Assembly: GCF_039555335.1 (NCBI RefSeq) | Contig: NC_092639.1 | Coordinates: 34,504,353-34,568,352 of the forward strand | Direction: 5' to 3' | Source: Amphiura filiformis | Lineage: Eukaryota > Echinodermata > Ophiuroidea > Amphilepidida > Amphiuridae | Length of the DNA stretch: 64,000 nucleotides | Part shown: positions 1-11,253 of the stretch, piece after piece | Layout of the letters: every line of letters starts with the position of its first letter | Position numbering within the stretch: the stretch's first letter is position 1 | The notes under the pieces: generated by a model | Databases searched by the model: none | What the model saw: only the letters and a program-made list of their open reading frames with translations | Told to the model about the DNA's origin: nothing | Position numbers and translations under genes: made by a program

Positions 1-2035
1 TACTGCACACATCCCATTTGAATATGTTGGACATATAAATATTTAATAATTGTAAAATCTTTTAAGCACAGTGCAATCAACTAAAGAGAAAAATAACTAC
101 CCATCTGGATGTGTTTCAGAAAGTATTCCTTCAATTGAAAATATTTTTTTTTTTTTTTCATCAGCACACTCATAGCATCAAAGATACCGATTTCATACCT
201 GCAGTTAACTTCACGCTTGAATAAGCACATTAAAAAATGAAAGACTTCATCATAAATTCAAAAGTTACAAAAAGTTAATAATGAGTATTTCGGCCACGTT
301 GTCGGATAACGTCACTGTACACTGTGAGCCTAACAATAAGGTGCCTTTCCTGTCCTTGGATATTCCACAAAATTAGCCCATAAGCTATGTGCATGTGAAC
401 CCGGCATGTGAAGTGAAACAAAAAGGTAGTCTTGCCAAGTAAAAGGATGCTCATTTTCTCTCCATTCACTTGCCATTACTCATGCATCAGAACACCTGTG
501 AGATTAGAACCACTGGGTATGAATAGGCTATGTGTCTGTAGATGATTGATGCGTATAAAATAGTTTCAATTGAAGAAATGCTTTTTGAAACAAATCGAAA
601 GGGATAGTTATTTTTGTTTTACTCTTTATGCTTTCATCTCATCATGAGCACGTATGCCACCAAAGTTGACAGTTTTTTCACCTTATAAAAAATGACAGCA
701 TCAAAATATTAGTAATTTTTCCCAAAAAATGAGTCACGAAAGTTACATGGCAAATTGTACAAATCACTTGATACGGTACTGTAGCAATAATGTTAAATAT
801 GAGACTGGTACTGTTTCACCGACAAACTATTTGAAACTGCCACCATATTTGTGTCTCCCACATTGCATTGCGGTGACCTCGAACACGCTCAGAGGTCAAC
901 CATCTGTGTCGGAATCGGATTTAGAATAGCGCTATTGGTCGCCACTATTAACAGCCAAGATAACGGATAAGTGACAACAAAAAAGGTTGGCCTTTTTATT
1001 TCCATGTGCATTTAGGGGGCTATCATTTTCTTTGAAAGGGGGTCCTAAATATAGGGGGTCATAAATTTTTGGGAAGAAAAATAGGGGGGGGGGGGCATAA
1101 AAGTTTTGCTATACATAAATTATTGCTATACAAATAAAACTGTCACAATTTTGCTATGCAAAATTCTGACACTAAATTATGCCCTGGCTATTAACAGGCC
1201 CATAAAAATTGATAGGTTACTTTATTTAGCAGTGTGGATGCAGGTGATACTATGAATGAATTATAATAATTAATAAATTATAATTAAGTTCCACAGGTGC
1301 TATATCAGTCAGCATTTATTGCATAGGTGCTCTGTATTTAAGCCAAACAATAGACTCTATTATTTTAACAAACTGTGCAAAATTTCGCACTATATTTAGC
1401 AATTGATTTTTTTAGCAAATTTGATCAATTCAAGGAAATGAGTAATAGAAATTCACCTGCAAAAACACATTTCATACTACTGTTGTATAACTGTGGAGTA
1501 TTTTACATAAAACAGTAGTGAACTCAAGTTGCTCGGTCAAGTTGCACAGAAGGTCAGTCAGGCGTGCTACATATTATATATCTATGCATTTTGTATGCTA
1601 TTTCTTGTGTAAATAATACCAAAATCCAAATAAAATTGTTGTAATATTGCAATTACTCTCTTTTTAGCCACTTAAATCTTCATAACATAAACAAGTTAAT
1701 ATTTGGACTGGACTGCAACAGAAACAATAATTTTCAATGATTTATGCTTGGATGATTTATGCAGTTTTTCTTCAATACAGAGAACCATTTATCTGAAGTG
1801 GGTGAAAATAAAAATTGGACTATATTCCTGATGCCCTATTGTATAATTTGTTTAATATCAGCATCGGTTCATATCATTTTGTGACCTGTCACATACATGT
1901 AACCCAGAGACCATATCACATGATATTTTTGGCAGTAACAGTCCTGACTGAAGCACTCTTGAAGCACATGATATAAACACCACTGTGATATAAATTAACA
2001 ATACTGATGAAAGCAATAAATTGACTCCCCTACAT
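1..2035. other. Non-coding stretch, no gene seen
   Basis: AT-rich sequence without a convincing exon. The longest open frame (66 codons, 729-929, plus strand) has no flanking splice signals or familiar motif and is probably chance. A poly-T run lies near 146-160. A G-rich patch at about 1,015-1,100 resembles the G-rich sequence near 51,975-52,265, so it is likely a fragment of a dispersed repeat. Confidence 0.6.
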
Positions 2036-2048
2036 GTAGGCCTATAGC

Positions 2049-2839
2049 CATGCTCAGACGTAGGGTATTTAACTCAAGTAAAGGGTATTTACCTCGAGTA
2101 AAGTGCTCAGTCGGGGTAAACTCGTGATAAATGTCGAGTTTGTGCCCGTCTGGACAGTAGTCGGGGCAGCTTATCCCGACCTTAACCCGACTGATTTACC
2201 TCTGAAAAAAGTCAGAGGTAAATCCTTAACCCGACCGGAGCAGTCGAGGTTGATGCCTGTGTGGATCGCACTAGAGGTAACAGTCGAGGTAAACATCTGC
2301 AGATTTGACCTCACTACAAATTAACCATCGGCGTTCATTCAGTTCTTGCTCTAAACTGCTTTACATGAATCAAGGCGTGCGTTTTTTTCTTCGCTAAAGA
2401 GTGTAGGCCTATGACCCTGCAAATACATGTTATACAAAACTTTTTAATAGCATTTAAATGTTGGGTTATATAAAGATCATGATGAATACGTTTTTAAAAC
2501 ATTATATTTGGGCAAACATTTTGGTAAAATATTTTGTCAACAGTTAAATCAAATTCTTTTAGAATGTTTTGCATCACGTTTTCCATTTTCCGTTGCAAAT
2601 TTTACTCGAATGAAATTGGTTTACAATCGGACTGCATATTTACTTTTAGAACATGCGCGCTACTTCCGGAAATTATCCCTGGGTACAAAATGGTCGTGGT
2701 AAATTCACGTCAGCCAGTCGTGTTAAAAGGTCGGGGTAAGCTACTTATGGACAATCAGTCGAGTTAGCGAAAATATTTGTGGTATTTTATCACGGGTTGT
2801 AAAAATTTTAACTCGAGTAAATTCGGGTCTGAACGTGCC
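2049..2839. mobile_element. Non-autonomous DNA element with imperfect terminal inverted repeats
   Basis: The left end (TGCTCAGAC followed by TTTAACTCAAGTAAA) and the right end (TTAACTCGAGTAAA followed by GTCTGAACGTGCC) are imperfect inverted copies. The interior repeats short GTCGAGGTAAA/GTCGGGGTAA motifs in both orientations, as subterminal repeats of non-autonomous transposons do. No transposase frame is visible. A fragment of another MITE family lies inside (2,434-2,573). I cannot place the superfamily. Confidence 0.45.
2434..2573. mobile_element. Internal fragment of the CAGCAAACAC MITE family
   Basis: This stretch shares the block ATGTYGGGTTATATAAAG, followed by GGCAAACATTTTGG-like and TTTTGTCAACA-like words, with the interior of the two complete MITEs at 25,970-26,662 and 37,511-38,199. 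The terminal inverted repeats are absent, so it is a decayed or nested fragment. Confidence 0.55.
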
Positions 2840-2845
2840 TTATAT

Positions 2846-3418
2846 CAATCATTCGGGAGAGGGGAGATCCAGGAGTGCTGGAGTGATTTCTTGGCAATTT
2901 TAATTTTGCCACTCAGAAGGTTGGCGACTTTGGGCTCCCCCGGGGGCTCCCCCAGATTGACCAATATATTCATATTTGCCATAAAAAAAAATTGGAAGGA
3001 GCGAAGCAAGCTGGAAAATTTGTGTGAGCGCCGCACCCTTTCAAAAAAATGGATCCACCCACCGCTGTGCATATTCATTCACACATCCATTTCTTTCACA
3101 CAAACCCAATTCTCATCAATCAATGAACAGAATTATTCTGATACCAAACGACAGTCCACAAAGTGAAAGCAAAATGATAGTAGGCCTGTTTAATTGCTCC
3201 TGGTAATTGCTATAACAGATGACCTTGGGGATTGAAGCTCATTGCCAAAGCTATTGATAGCATGCAGAAGCAATTAAACTATACTAGTTCTATGAATATA
3301 AATAATAATAATATATATGTAAATTATGCCACGTGCGTGCTTGTAATGAAGAGTATTTAATCATTATTTTTCCGATTTCCCAGCTTTCACTGGCTCATAA
3401 AAATACTAAAATAGTACA
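2846..3418. other. Non-coding stretch, no gene seen
   Basis: Overlapping open frames on both strands (129 codons plus, 77 codons minus) lie here, but neither shows a motif, splice sites or consistent composition. Treated as chance frames. Confidence 0.5.
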
Positions 3419-3426
3419 TTACCCGG

Positions 3427-3598
3427 CAGTGGCTCATAGTCATCCTGTTGGGAGGGCACCAACCATTATTTGGGGGTGCACCAGATCTGATGGGGGGGGG
3501 GGGGTGGGAGCAAGCCATTTTTCTGCAATTTCCTTTTAGATTTTCTAAATTTCCAAGCAATTGGGGGGTGCATGTGCCCCCATGCCCCTATGCCACTG
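3427..3598. mobile_element. 172-bp hAT-like MITE with perfect 8-bp target duplication
   Basis: The element begins CAGTGGCTCATAG and ends CTATGCCACTG, an inverted pair starting CAGTGGC. It is bounded by the identical octamer TTACCCGG at 3,419-3,426 and 3,599-3,606. An 8-bp duplication and CAGTG-type ends fit the hAT superfamily. The interior is G-rich with no coding capacity, so it would need a transposase in trans. Confidence 0.8.
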
Positions 3599-3606
3599 TT
3601 ACCCGG

Positions 3607-4077
3607 CTTTCTACAAAAGGCCGCTGCTGATTGCATCGTCAAATTTCAAATAAATTATTCTTATCATTTTGTTCCCCACATTCCACCTCACCCCCTCCCC
3701 CTCCAATAAATAACGAAGGGGGAAGAGTAAGATTACATAGGAAATCTGTTCAGATGGGGAAAAAACAAAATCTTCTGAATCTGAGGGAGAAATGTCCCTC
3801 AGACTCCCTCCCTGCCACAGAATGACCACCATGAAATATATTAGAGTGCTCCCCTCCCCCGGGTCCCCTCCTCCGCCCATCTCTTCAGGCTGGAAAATGA
3901 GCAAAATTTCCCTCTAAATTCCCAAATTTCCCTGGATTTCACACATTTTCCATGCCTGCATCCCCTTAATATTCAAACCCCTGCAAATTCCAATTGTAGT
4001 ATCCGAAGTGGAACACAGAAGGAAGCCATATTTTCACTATTTCAGGCAATAAACGAGACCCCTGAGTGATTGTTTTA
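3607..4077. other. Non-coding stretch, C-rich patches
   Basis: C-rich patches near 3,690-3,710 and 3,840-3,890; no exon or RNA gene recognised. Confidence 0.5.
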
Positions 4078-4312
4078 CAGGCTGTATCAAAAAATGATTA
4101 GTACCCATCAATTTTGATGTTTATTGAAAAGCCTGCCTCTTCCAAATGCAACACATTGGATACTCTTGAAATATCCAGAATGTATCTAGTTAAATGACTT
4201 GTTATACAATCTACAAATTATTTGGATCTTATGTTGAATTTTGATGTGTCAGACTGGTCGACTATCAATGAAAACTGATGGGTACGGGTACCAATCATTT
4301 TGATACAGCCTG
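4078..4312. mobile_element. 235-bp TA-flanked MITE (Tc1/mariner-like)
   Basis: Terminal inverted repeats CAGGCTGTATCAAAA and TTTTGATACAGCCTG, continued by TGATT and GTACCCATCA with one-base differences. A TA dinucleotide sits on each side (4,076-4,077 and 4,313-4,314), as expected for Tc1/mariner-type insertion. No open frame, so non-autonomous. Confidence 0.75.
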
Positions 4313-4882
4313 TACTGGGGTGAAGGGATAGGGCCCATAGCAGACATATATATCTCTATTACATTGCACATTCCATATTGCCTAAACAGCAAAGTTCAAT
4401 GTTAAAACCTGTAGGATGATTTTGTGGCTTTTATACTTTTAATAGCAGTACATAGGTTGCTATAAGTATACTGTAAAACTGGGTGAATATGGACAGGGGT
4501 GCATGAACAGGGACAAAAAAGTTTTTTCACATCAATTATAACAATTTCTGCTGAACCACCTGATGATTTGCTTTTCCAACTATTACAACAATTGAACATG
4601 CGATTATTTCCGCTTGAATGCTTGAATGGATTGTATGAAAAAACTCTAGTCCAAGGTTGCTCAGACTGATATTCTCCAAATTTTTTGGACTTTCGATATA
4701 TCAGGTCTGACGAGATCTATACACGTGCATGAAAATTCAGGGTTTTTGGCGCCAACACTACCAGTACTGCACTTGATATTGTCTATGACTTTATCGTTCA
4801 ATATAAATCTACAAATTTATGTAAAATCCTAAAGTATAATATTCTAAACTGCATTCCGCATATTATTTGGCACATTTTTGGC

Positions 4883-5018
4883 ATAACCCAAAACCTAACA
4901 CTTATCTTAACCTTAACCTAAAATAACCCTTTCCCTAACACTGTAACCCTAATGGTAACCCTACCCTTATCCCAGACCCTAATCCTAAGATAAAATGCCC
5001 TAAATCCTAACTTGAAGC
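4883..5018. repeat. Degenerate telomere-like CCCTAA/CCTAA-rich tract
   Basis: About 135 bp rich in variants of CCCTAA, CCTAAC and TAACCCT in one orientation, interrupted by other bases. It resembles a decayed interstitial telomeric repeat or a CTAACC-rich simple repeat. It is too degenerate to be a functional telomere. Confidence 0.55.
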
Positions 5019-5306
5019 CTTTTTGGACTACAAAAGATCCTTCAGTCTAAGGGGCTATTCCCATCATTGCATTTATGTGTACCGGTACTATAGGGTGATT
5101 GGGATGCCCCCCAAAAAAAAACTGAAGTTTTAATATTACAGGACACATTTTCATTTTGTGTATTTTATTGCAAAAAACACAATTATATCACTTTTGAATG
5201 AATTAAGTTTAGAGGTTGCTACCCAGCTATTATTCTCCCCTATTTAAATCCATTGTATACAACTACAATGTGGTTTTGGTATCAATTTTTTGCTGCCATG
5301 AGCATG

Positions 5307-5405
5307 AAAGCCCTACCTGCTATAGCTGCCCTATAGACATTTGACCATTTCTGCATACTATATTGTACACAAATGACATCTGGCAGCTATAGCAGGTAGG
5401 GCTTT
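5307..5405. mobile_element. Short foldback element (about 100 bp)
   Basis: The arms AGCCCTACCTGCTATAGCTG and CAGCTATAGCAGGTAGGGCT are exact inverted copies around a short spacer. A related copy with the same layout lies at 50,257-50,391 (arms reading CAATAGCTGCC and GGCAGCTATTG), which shows a dispersed family rather than a local hairpin. Confidence 0.65.
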
Positions 5406-6499
5406 ATTGCACTATAAAACCCTTGGTATGTTGAAAAGGAATGTTGGCATTTTACATGCTTTCTTGATTTTTTTTACAAAGGTTAAAATACCCAAAGTCA
5501 AGACCTATTGTACATTTTGAAAATTATCAAAAGAGAAAATCTCTACAATAGTAGAAGCAACTCGGTTCATTAACGAAACTACTTTTTAACACCAAATCAC
5601 AACTGGCACCAACATAGCGGATTTAATAATAGTTGATTGCACACCCGGGAGCCACATCATAAATTTTTGATGGGTATATATATGTTCCCCTGAATTTTGA
5701 AGTTGTGGGTCTTTTGGAGCTGATGGCGTACTAGTAAAAGGGGGTCTTTTGGAGCTACGAACATATAAAAGGAGATCATTTGGAGCTTTGAACAGTCAAA
5801 AACAGTCAAAACAGGGGGCTTTCCAGGGGAGCATACCAGTATGGTCATTTGTTAAGTGCAACCCCCCCCCCGAGTTGCACAACTCATTTTGGGCTATATA
5901 AGTTACTATTTAAAAAACAACAAACTTGGATGAAAAAATTCAACAACCTGAAATAATTCATAAATAAAAGTCCAAGTAAAGTATTTTATAGACCACATAA
6001 TTAATTTTTTGGTTCTCATCCCCTCCAGTCTCAATTTCTGGGATTAGTGGGACTATTTTTATTAAAGATTTTTCATAACTTAAGGTTTATACTTTGGGTG
6101 ATTTAGAAAATATCTTTAAACACATTGATCATGCATGCCTAAATACAATTCTAAGACAAGAGTGGTAAATGCTGCAAAAGAGCTGCAAACTTAATACTTA
6201 TGTAATAATTTAATTTACCACCTTCATATCGTGTCAACCTTGAAACTCTGTCTTTGCATCAATTCAAAACAACTTTTTTAGACAAGCAAAGTGAATATCT
6301 ATCAGGGGAGTTAAAATCAATCAATTTTGTGCAAAATTGCTGCAGGCGCAAAAAGTGGAAATTTTCATAATTTGGGGGTTTTACTGGGGGAAACGGGGGG
6401 GGGGGGGGGGGTTTTTTTTTCTGGGCCTTTCCCCAACCACCTGGCACTGACACTTGTTCCATGGTGTGGTCCAAGCTGGTAGTTCAGTATGGGCGTTGA
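5406..6499. repeat. Dispersed repeat copy (about 5,968-6,296) in otherwise non-coding DNA
   Basis: The part from about 5,968 to 6,296 recurs in shortened form at 18,322-18,558, and its left portion (GTCCAAGTAAAGTATTTTAT) recurs at about 8,939-9,001. A pure G run near 6,398-6,410 precedes a T run. No gene seen. The repeat has no recognisable ends. Confidence 0.6.
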
Positions 6500-6818
6500 C
6501 CGGGGGTCACTCCCATTGTGGCCTGTACACCATCCGCGATAATGAAAACGCGCGTAAAAGGGTCAAGTTTTTTATGGGTAGGCACGATCGCTGCGTCGCG
6601 TTTAGGGTGTCAAAAACATGAAAAATTGGAAAAAAGGGTAGCAAAATTGCAATTTCTAAATATGCGGAAATGAAATTTAGGGTATGAAGTTTGATGTTAG
6701 GAATGAAATCCTTGTTTAGGGTATCGTTTTAGCCAAGGGTTAAATCCATGTTTAGGGTGCTTTTCAAAAGTTGATTATCGCGGATGGTGTACAGGCCACA
6801 ATGGGAGTGACCCCCTGG
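6500..6818. mobile_element. 319-bp long-TIR MITE with 9-bp target duplication (Mutator-like?)
   Basis: About 40-bp inverted ends, each containing GTCACTCCCATTGTGGCC and TGTACACCATCCGCGAT, flanked by the same nonamer GGGCGTTGA at 6,491-6,499 and 6,819-6,827. Long inverted repeats with a 9-bp duplication fit a Mutator-like non-autonomous element, although other superfamilies are possible. A second copy sits in a TPCN2 intron at about 60,746-60,969. Confidence 0.75.
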
Positions 6819-6827
6819 GGGCGTTGA

Positions 6828-7307
6828 TGGGGTTAGACCCCACATCACATTCCACAAATAAGTGAAAAATTACCTCCAACCCACTCAAATGAAACTCCAT
6901 TTCACCCCAGAAAATTTTCCCTCTTTCAAATGTTTGACCATCCCAATTGCAATTCAGTGACAATTTGACAGACACCCACTCCCATGCATGATTATAGGCC
7001 ACACCTGCATTGCAGAGCTTTTATACGGAGGCTTTTATTTGGGGGCTACTGTTAGTAGGGGGGCTACTGTTAGTAGTAGGTCTACTACTAGTGACTATAG
7101 TTGCAGATGACTGTGTGGGGTCACTGGGGTGTGTGTAGAGGGTGTGTAGGCCTGCGCTCATAAAACCCTTGACCCCGCCGACACCATTTTGGTTATAATG
7201 ATAAATTATGTGACATCGAGGCCTAGTTGTAGTAGTGTATCGATATGAAGCTATATGAATACACAGATCCTGATGAATATGAGTATGGTTTAAAATGAGT
7301 GACTTAC
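6828..7307. other. Start of SLC5 intron 1, no exon seen
   Basis: On the minus strand this region follows the SLC5-like exon donor, so it should be the beginning of its first intron. It contains imperfect short repeats of GGGGGCTACTGTTAGTAG near 7,040-7,080 and no acceptor-linked transporter exon that I can recognise. The intron seems to run on to beyond the left edge. Confidence 0.45.
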
Positions 7308-7430
7308 CGCCAGTCCCACTCCAATAACGAAGACAAAATACAGAGCTAAAATCACGAAATCCCATGCCTCCATTTCTGCATCAGCTGGAGGTGATTCCGT
7401 AGTCATAGGATTCATTGTTGTAGTCGCCAT
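7308..7430 (-). CDS. First coding exon of an SLC5/SGLT-like sodium-coupled solute transporter (partial gene)
   Basis: Reading leftwards from ATG at 7,430, 41 codons run to a strong donor (GTAAGT, 7,302-7,307), ending in phase 0. The peptide starts MATTTMNPMTTES, a polar acidic N-terminus, then AWDFVILALYFVFVIGVGLA, a hydrophobic first membrane segment. The pattern D-x-V-x-x-x-x-YF-x-FVI-x-VG-L matches the first helix of SGLT-type SLC5 proteins (sodium/glucose and sodium/myo-inositol cotransporters), which import sugars or other organic solutes with sodium across the plasma membrane. In vertebrate SGLT genes the first exon also ends just after this helix (family knowledge). No further exons are recognisable down to base 1, so the rest of the gene lies off the left edge. 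The substrate cannot be told from one helix; an unrelated membrane protein is the alternative. Confidence 0.6.
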
Positions 7431-7925
7431 TGCTGCAGCATAAATTGAATAACATCAACAGGCTATAAGAACATCAAGATTATTTTCGATCTAGTGTAAA
7501 CACCCGGAGTAAACACAGAGTTGTAAACCAGTATGGGTGTAAACAGAAATACAAGCACTGTAATGTATTTGGCACATATATATAAAGTACACAGTGGAAT
7601 TTTCCACTGACTACTTGCTGGCACCAAACCAAATATTATTGGTGTTTTCCCGGGGATGTTTTAAAACACCAATCCACCGTGGCGCCCTGCAGTGGCGCCC
7701 GATAGGGCACCACGGCACCGAAGTCATCCATCGAAGGATCTACCATCGAAAGTAGGGGGCGGGTGCATGCATACTGTCCCAGGTGGGCGTGTCGTGTTAT
7801 GTTTTGATTTGCAGTCAGTGCCATTTAAAAAAATCCCTTTAAAAATGGATGTACCGGCAAAAGATGAATTACAATGAGTAAACTCAGATTTATTTTAAAA
7901 TAAATAAATAGGCCTATATGGTTAT
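7431..7925 (-). promoter_or_regulatory. Presumed 5' region of the SLC5-like gene
   Basis: This lies upstream of the minus-strand ATG at 7,430. A TATATATAAAG-like AT stretch at about 7,575-7,587 could act as a core element in either direction, but no firm promoter motif is present. Inverted GGCGCC-rich words lie at 7,681-7,720. No other gene is seen here. Confidence 0.25.
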
Positions 7926-8575
7926 GAAGGTTATGGAGTGGGGTCAAACATCTTGAGTAAAGTATCGATTTGATGCGATTTTCTCAAAATCGGTCACTTT
8001 CAAGTTCCCAAATTCTGAATCATAGGCGTAGATCCCCCCAATATTTTTCGAGGGGGGATGGTCCATACAATCATCCCCCAATGTTGACACCTGAATATGG
8101 GTTTCTGACCAAATCAACCTCATATTTGTCCATTTTATCCCCAAAAGCGCAAAAATAAATATATGGTAAAAAATAATTTTTAAGTGTACATGTAGGGGCC
8201 TGAAGGTTATGGAGTGGGGTCAAACATTTTGAGTAAAGTATCGATTTGATGCGATTTTCTCAAAATCGGTCACTTTCAAGTTCCCAAATTCTGAATCATA
8301 GGCGTAGATCCCCCCAATATTTTTCGAGGGGGGATGGTCCATACAATCATCCCCCAATGTTGACACCTGAATATGGGTTTCTGACCAAATTAACCTCATA
8401 TTTGTCCATTTTATCCCCAAAAGCGCAAAAATAAATATATGGTAAAAAATAATTTTTAAGTGTACCGGTACATGTAGGGGCCTGAAGGTTATGGAGTGGG
8501 GTCAAACATTTTAATATGGGTTTCTGACCAAATTAACCTCATATTTGTCCATTTTATCCCCAAAAGCGCAAATTT
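7926..8575. repeat. Tandem duplication, 276/282-bp unit, two full copies plus a partial third
   Basis: Units start with GAAGGTTATGGAGTGGGGTC at 7,926, 8,202 and 8,484. The first two are almost identical over 276 bp; the second is extended by a small CCGGTA insertion, and the third has lost most of its middle. Identical 66-codon minus-strand frames in the first two units are a by-product of the duplication and not evidence of a gene. Confidence 0.85.
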
Positions 8576-8689
8576 TTGCACGGTTCGCGCGCATTTGTTC
8601 AACTTTTGCACCATATTTAATCAATTTAGATTCAAAATAGCAAAGTTTTTCACGCGCTTCGCGCGCATTTGTACCATAAACTTATTCTG

Positions 8690-9021
8690 TCGCCAAAAGG
8701 TGCTACATTCACTATACTTCAAGATTTTTTTCCAACCCCATTCCCCCCCCATGTCAACAAAAAGAAATATACGCCACTCTGAATTTCGGAAGCAAATTCG
8801 TTAGCGATTTTGCCCAATTGTACCCGTTTGAAGATAATTCATTTGAAATGAGCCATATTGACCATCACCACCAACTTCATCAATAATGTGGTATTTTGTT
8901 CCTCTGAAGTGGCGGCCGGGCGCGCGCGGCCTCATAGTCCAAGTAAAGTCCAAGTAAAGTATTTTATGGACCAAATTCATTTTTGGTTCTCATCCCCTCC
9001 ACAGTTAGGACGCGGGACTAC
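8690..9021. repeat. Dispersed repeat shared with 18,300-18,835
   Basis: Begins AAAGGTGCTACATTCACTAT and continues to ATAATGTGG, a stretch repeated at about 18,640-18,833. It then has the CCAAGTAAAGTATTTTAT block shared with 5,968 onward. Its right end, ACAGTTAGGACGCGGGACTA, appears in inverted orientation at 18,300-18,320. Probably fragments of one element family whose segments are rearranged between copies. Confidence 0.6.
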
Positions 9022-9104
9022 CGATTGTTATTGTTCTGCAAGGCTCACTCAGTCATTTAATAAGGCAATACAAACGATCGAATTTGGTATTCAAATGAAC
9101 AAAA

Positions 9105-9430
9105 TTTTGAGTTGCACCTTTTTAGTGTAAACATTTTTTCTCGGCCAAATGAAAAGCAATAATTTTCATTTTTTCAGTAAATGTCAGGAAAAACTGTAAT
9201 GCTTGATACTGTATTTTTTTCAAATCTTAGTCGTGAAATTCAGTCATTTAGTGTAAGATTTTCGATTTTGATAGGCTTCAACTCTGCCCGCGAGCCTTTT
9301 TTTGGATCAATCTTTTAGCTTTTCAAAGTAATATACCGGTAGTTCACTAAAGAAGGATTTTTCCCAACTTTCTAACGCACATCACCGTGAGCGATATATC
9401 ATAGTTTTGTCAGAATTTCCGTTTTGATTC
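9105..9430. repeat. Left arm of a long diverged inverted repeat
   Basis: This arm is an imperfect reverse complement of about 10,570-10,905. Shared words include AGCAATA, TTTTTCAGTAA, TTAGTGT, and TAGTTTTGTCAGAATTTCCG near the inner end. The arms are visibly diverged and contain small indels, so this is an old inversion-duplicated segment or foldback element. No coding frame follows the homology. Confidence 0.6.
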
Positions 9431-10569
9431 CATAATTTTTGACTACTAGCTGAAAAATTCTCAAAGTGTTGCCAGAACTTCAATATAGCAAAGAAATTAC
9501 CTAGTGTTTCAATTGTCAAGATGACTGGGTATAGTGCCTTTTGTTTGTGTTTGTTTGAAATTGCTTAAACCCACCGAAAGTCATAATGAAGCAGCCAAAA
9601 CAATACAAGGTTAAACATGGAAGTTTATAACAACCTATTATAATGACCTAAAGGAAAAATCATTTATGGCAACAATGAGCCTTGCATTGTAAGTCATGGT
9701 TAAAATGTGTTGAGTACCCACCCCACCCCCATAGGCCTACATAACTTACATACCGGTACCTTATAATATTTATATAGCACGGCTATAGCTATAGCACGGA
9801 ATAGGCTATAGCCTACATTTAGAAAGTAGGTCCTATACACCAATCCGACTAAGCCATTACTACGGTGTCCCCGACCCTGCCTGCATGTAAAACTGCGGTG
9901 TCCCAAAGTCGGGGGTTCTATCATTTACTTGTTAGTGTGCTATACAGAATTGTACACAACAGTGATTTTCAATACACGATCATGAATTCATTCAACAAGT
10001 CAAATCTCCCGCACTGGTACAACTGTGGTACCGTCAATAGAGGGCCAAATACAGTAAACGCTTCTCGGATTGGTGTATAGCGCTAAATTATGACAAATAG
10101 GCCTACACAAACCCGAACGCAAGTCTGAAGGGTGTAATGAAAATGCCAACCCGCGATGGGGGGGGGGGTCATTCAAAATTCACCTGGAGATAGGAGGGAC
10201 AGAACATTAAAATCCCCTATAATACCACGCGAATTTTTCTAGGTTTGGACAGTGGATTTTTCCAAGGACCTCATCCTAGGTAAATAAACAAACAAACAAA
10301 CAGACAAAATGGTTTTCATAATCATGGAATCCATAGCCCCTATAAATTGAAATTGCAGGCTATCACGGGAGCAAATTTTCACAATTCACCTCATTTACCA
10401 GAATTGGGGATTTGGGCTACCAAATCGCTGGTCAGGCAATCCTGGTTTTCAATGGAAAAGGGACCTGGTTGACAACAATTGAAATATCGATTATTTCTGC
10501 TGGTTGTTCTCGAGATAAAGTACTGATTTGACATTTTCGGAGCATGAAGGGAAAAAGGGTAAAATAAAA
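9431..10569. other. Spacer between inverted arms, no gene seen
   Basis: Non-coding. Contains a CTATAG/GCTATA-rich patch at 9,772-9,812, a CAAACAAA simple repeat near 10,286-10,300, and a G run near 10,158. Short open frames on both strands show no motif. Confidence 0.5.
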
Positions 10570-10905
10570 ACGGAAATTCTGACAAAACTATAATATATAG
10601 ACCCACACGATGTGCTTTACAGAGGTGGGAAATATCTTTCTTTAGCAAACTTTATTAGTTTGAGACGCTAAAAATGAATTCTGTAAAAAGCTCACGGGCG
10701 AACTAAAGGCCTATAAAAATCAAAAATATCACACTAAAAGACAAAATATGATGCTTGAATTTTAACACCAGGATTTTAAAAAAATGTATATCCAAGCACT
10801 ATGTCTTTAACTGACATTACTGAAGAAAAAAAAAAAATATTGCTTTATATTTGACCGAGAAAATAAATTTCATAGCAAAAGGTGTATCTCTGAATTGTGC
10901 TGATT
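10570..10905. repeat. Right arm of the diverged inverted repeat
   Basis: Partner of 9,105-9,430. Its outer end abuts, within about 50 bp, the 172-bp block that is duplicated at 16,492. Confidence 0.6.
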
Positions 10906-10951
10906 TTAACATGTATCGATCGACTTTTAGCGCGACTATGCATTTCTAAAG

Positions 10952-11123
10952 AATGCAGTTTAATTTGTACATATCAAATGAAACACAAAATTATCCCTGC
11001 AGCTGAAATGGGATCGCCCTCGTGAGGTCACAATTGGGTGCCTTGTTTGGTCGGTGGCCATTTTGTTTGCTAATGCCATTCTCTGTCAGTTTTTCAGCAA
11101 GAACGGACGCAGAAATTTTTTAT
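10952..11123 (+). repeat. 172-bp duplicated block, promoter-like
   Basis: Near-identical to 16,492-16,663, starting AATGCAGTTTAATTTGTACA and ending CGCAGAAATTTTTTAT. It includes GGTCGGTGGCCATTTTG, resembling the GCCAT core of YY1-type promoter sites, and TCTGTCAGTTTTTCAGCAAG. At this copy it directly precedes the candidate coding exon at 11,138; at the other copy it does not. Promoter function is inference only. Confidence 0.6.
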
Positions 11124-11137
11124 TCAACTATAAGACA

Positions 11138-11251
11138 ATGAATAGGCCGTCACAGCTTACAAAAAAGTGGGTAGTGGTGAATCCAACGGATGTGGATACA
11201 AAACACATCAAGGAAACCTCGAATATGAACAACTGGAAAGAAAAAAAGCAA
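11138..11251 (+). CDS. Candidate first coding exon, unrecognised protein
   Basis: ATG at 11,138 opens 38 codons ending at a donor-like GTAAGC (11,252) in phase 0. The peptide starts MNRPSQLTKKWVVVNPTDVD and is polar and lysine-rich, with no signal peptide or membrane segment. The frame is also open upstream to 11,054, so the start is not fixed. The sequence just before it is the promoter-like duplicated block. I find no downstream acceptor of matching phase: the best acceptor, at 12,797 before a 37-codon open frame, needs a different phase. It may be a real first exon of a gene with distant exons, or chance. Confidence 0.25.
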
Positions 11252-11253
11252 GT

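Noticed and set aside
2777-3166. 129-codon plus-strand frame
   Set aside because: Begins inside a transposon end and shows no recognisable protein features.
7944-8420. Pair of identical 66-codon minus-strand frames as a duplicated gene
   Set aside because: They simply reflect the 276-bp tandem duplication; no splice signals or protein features.
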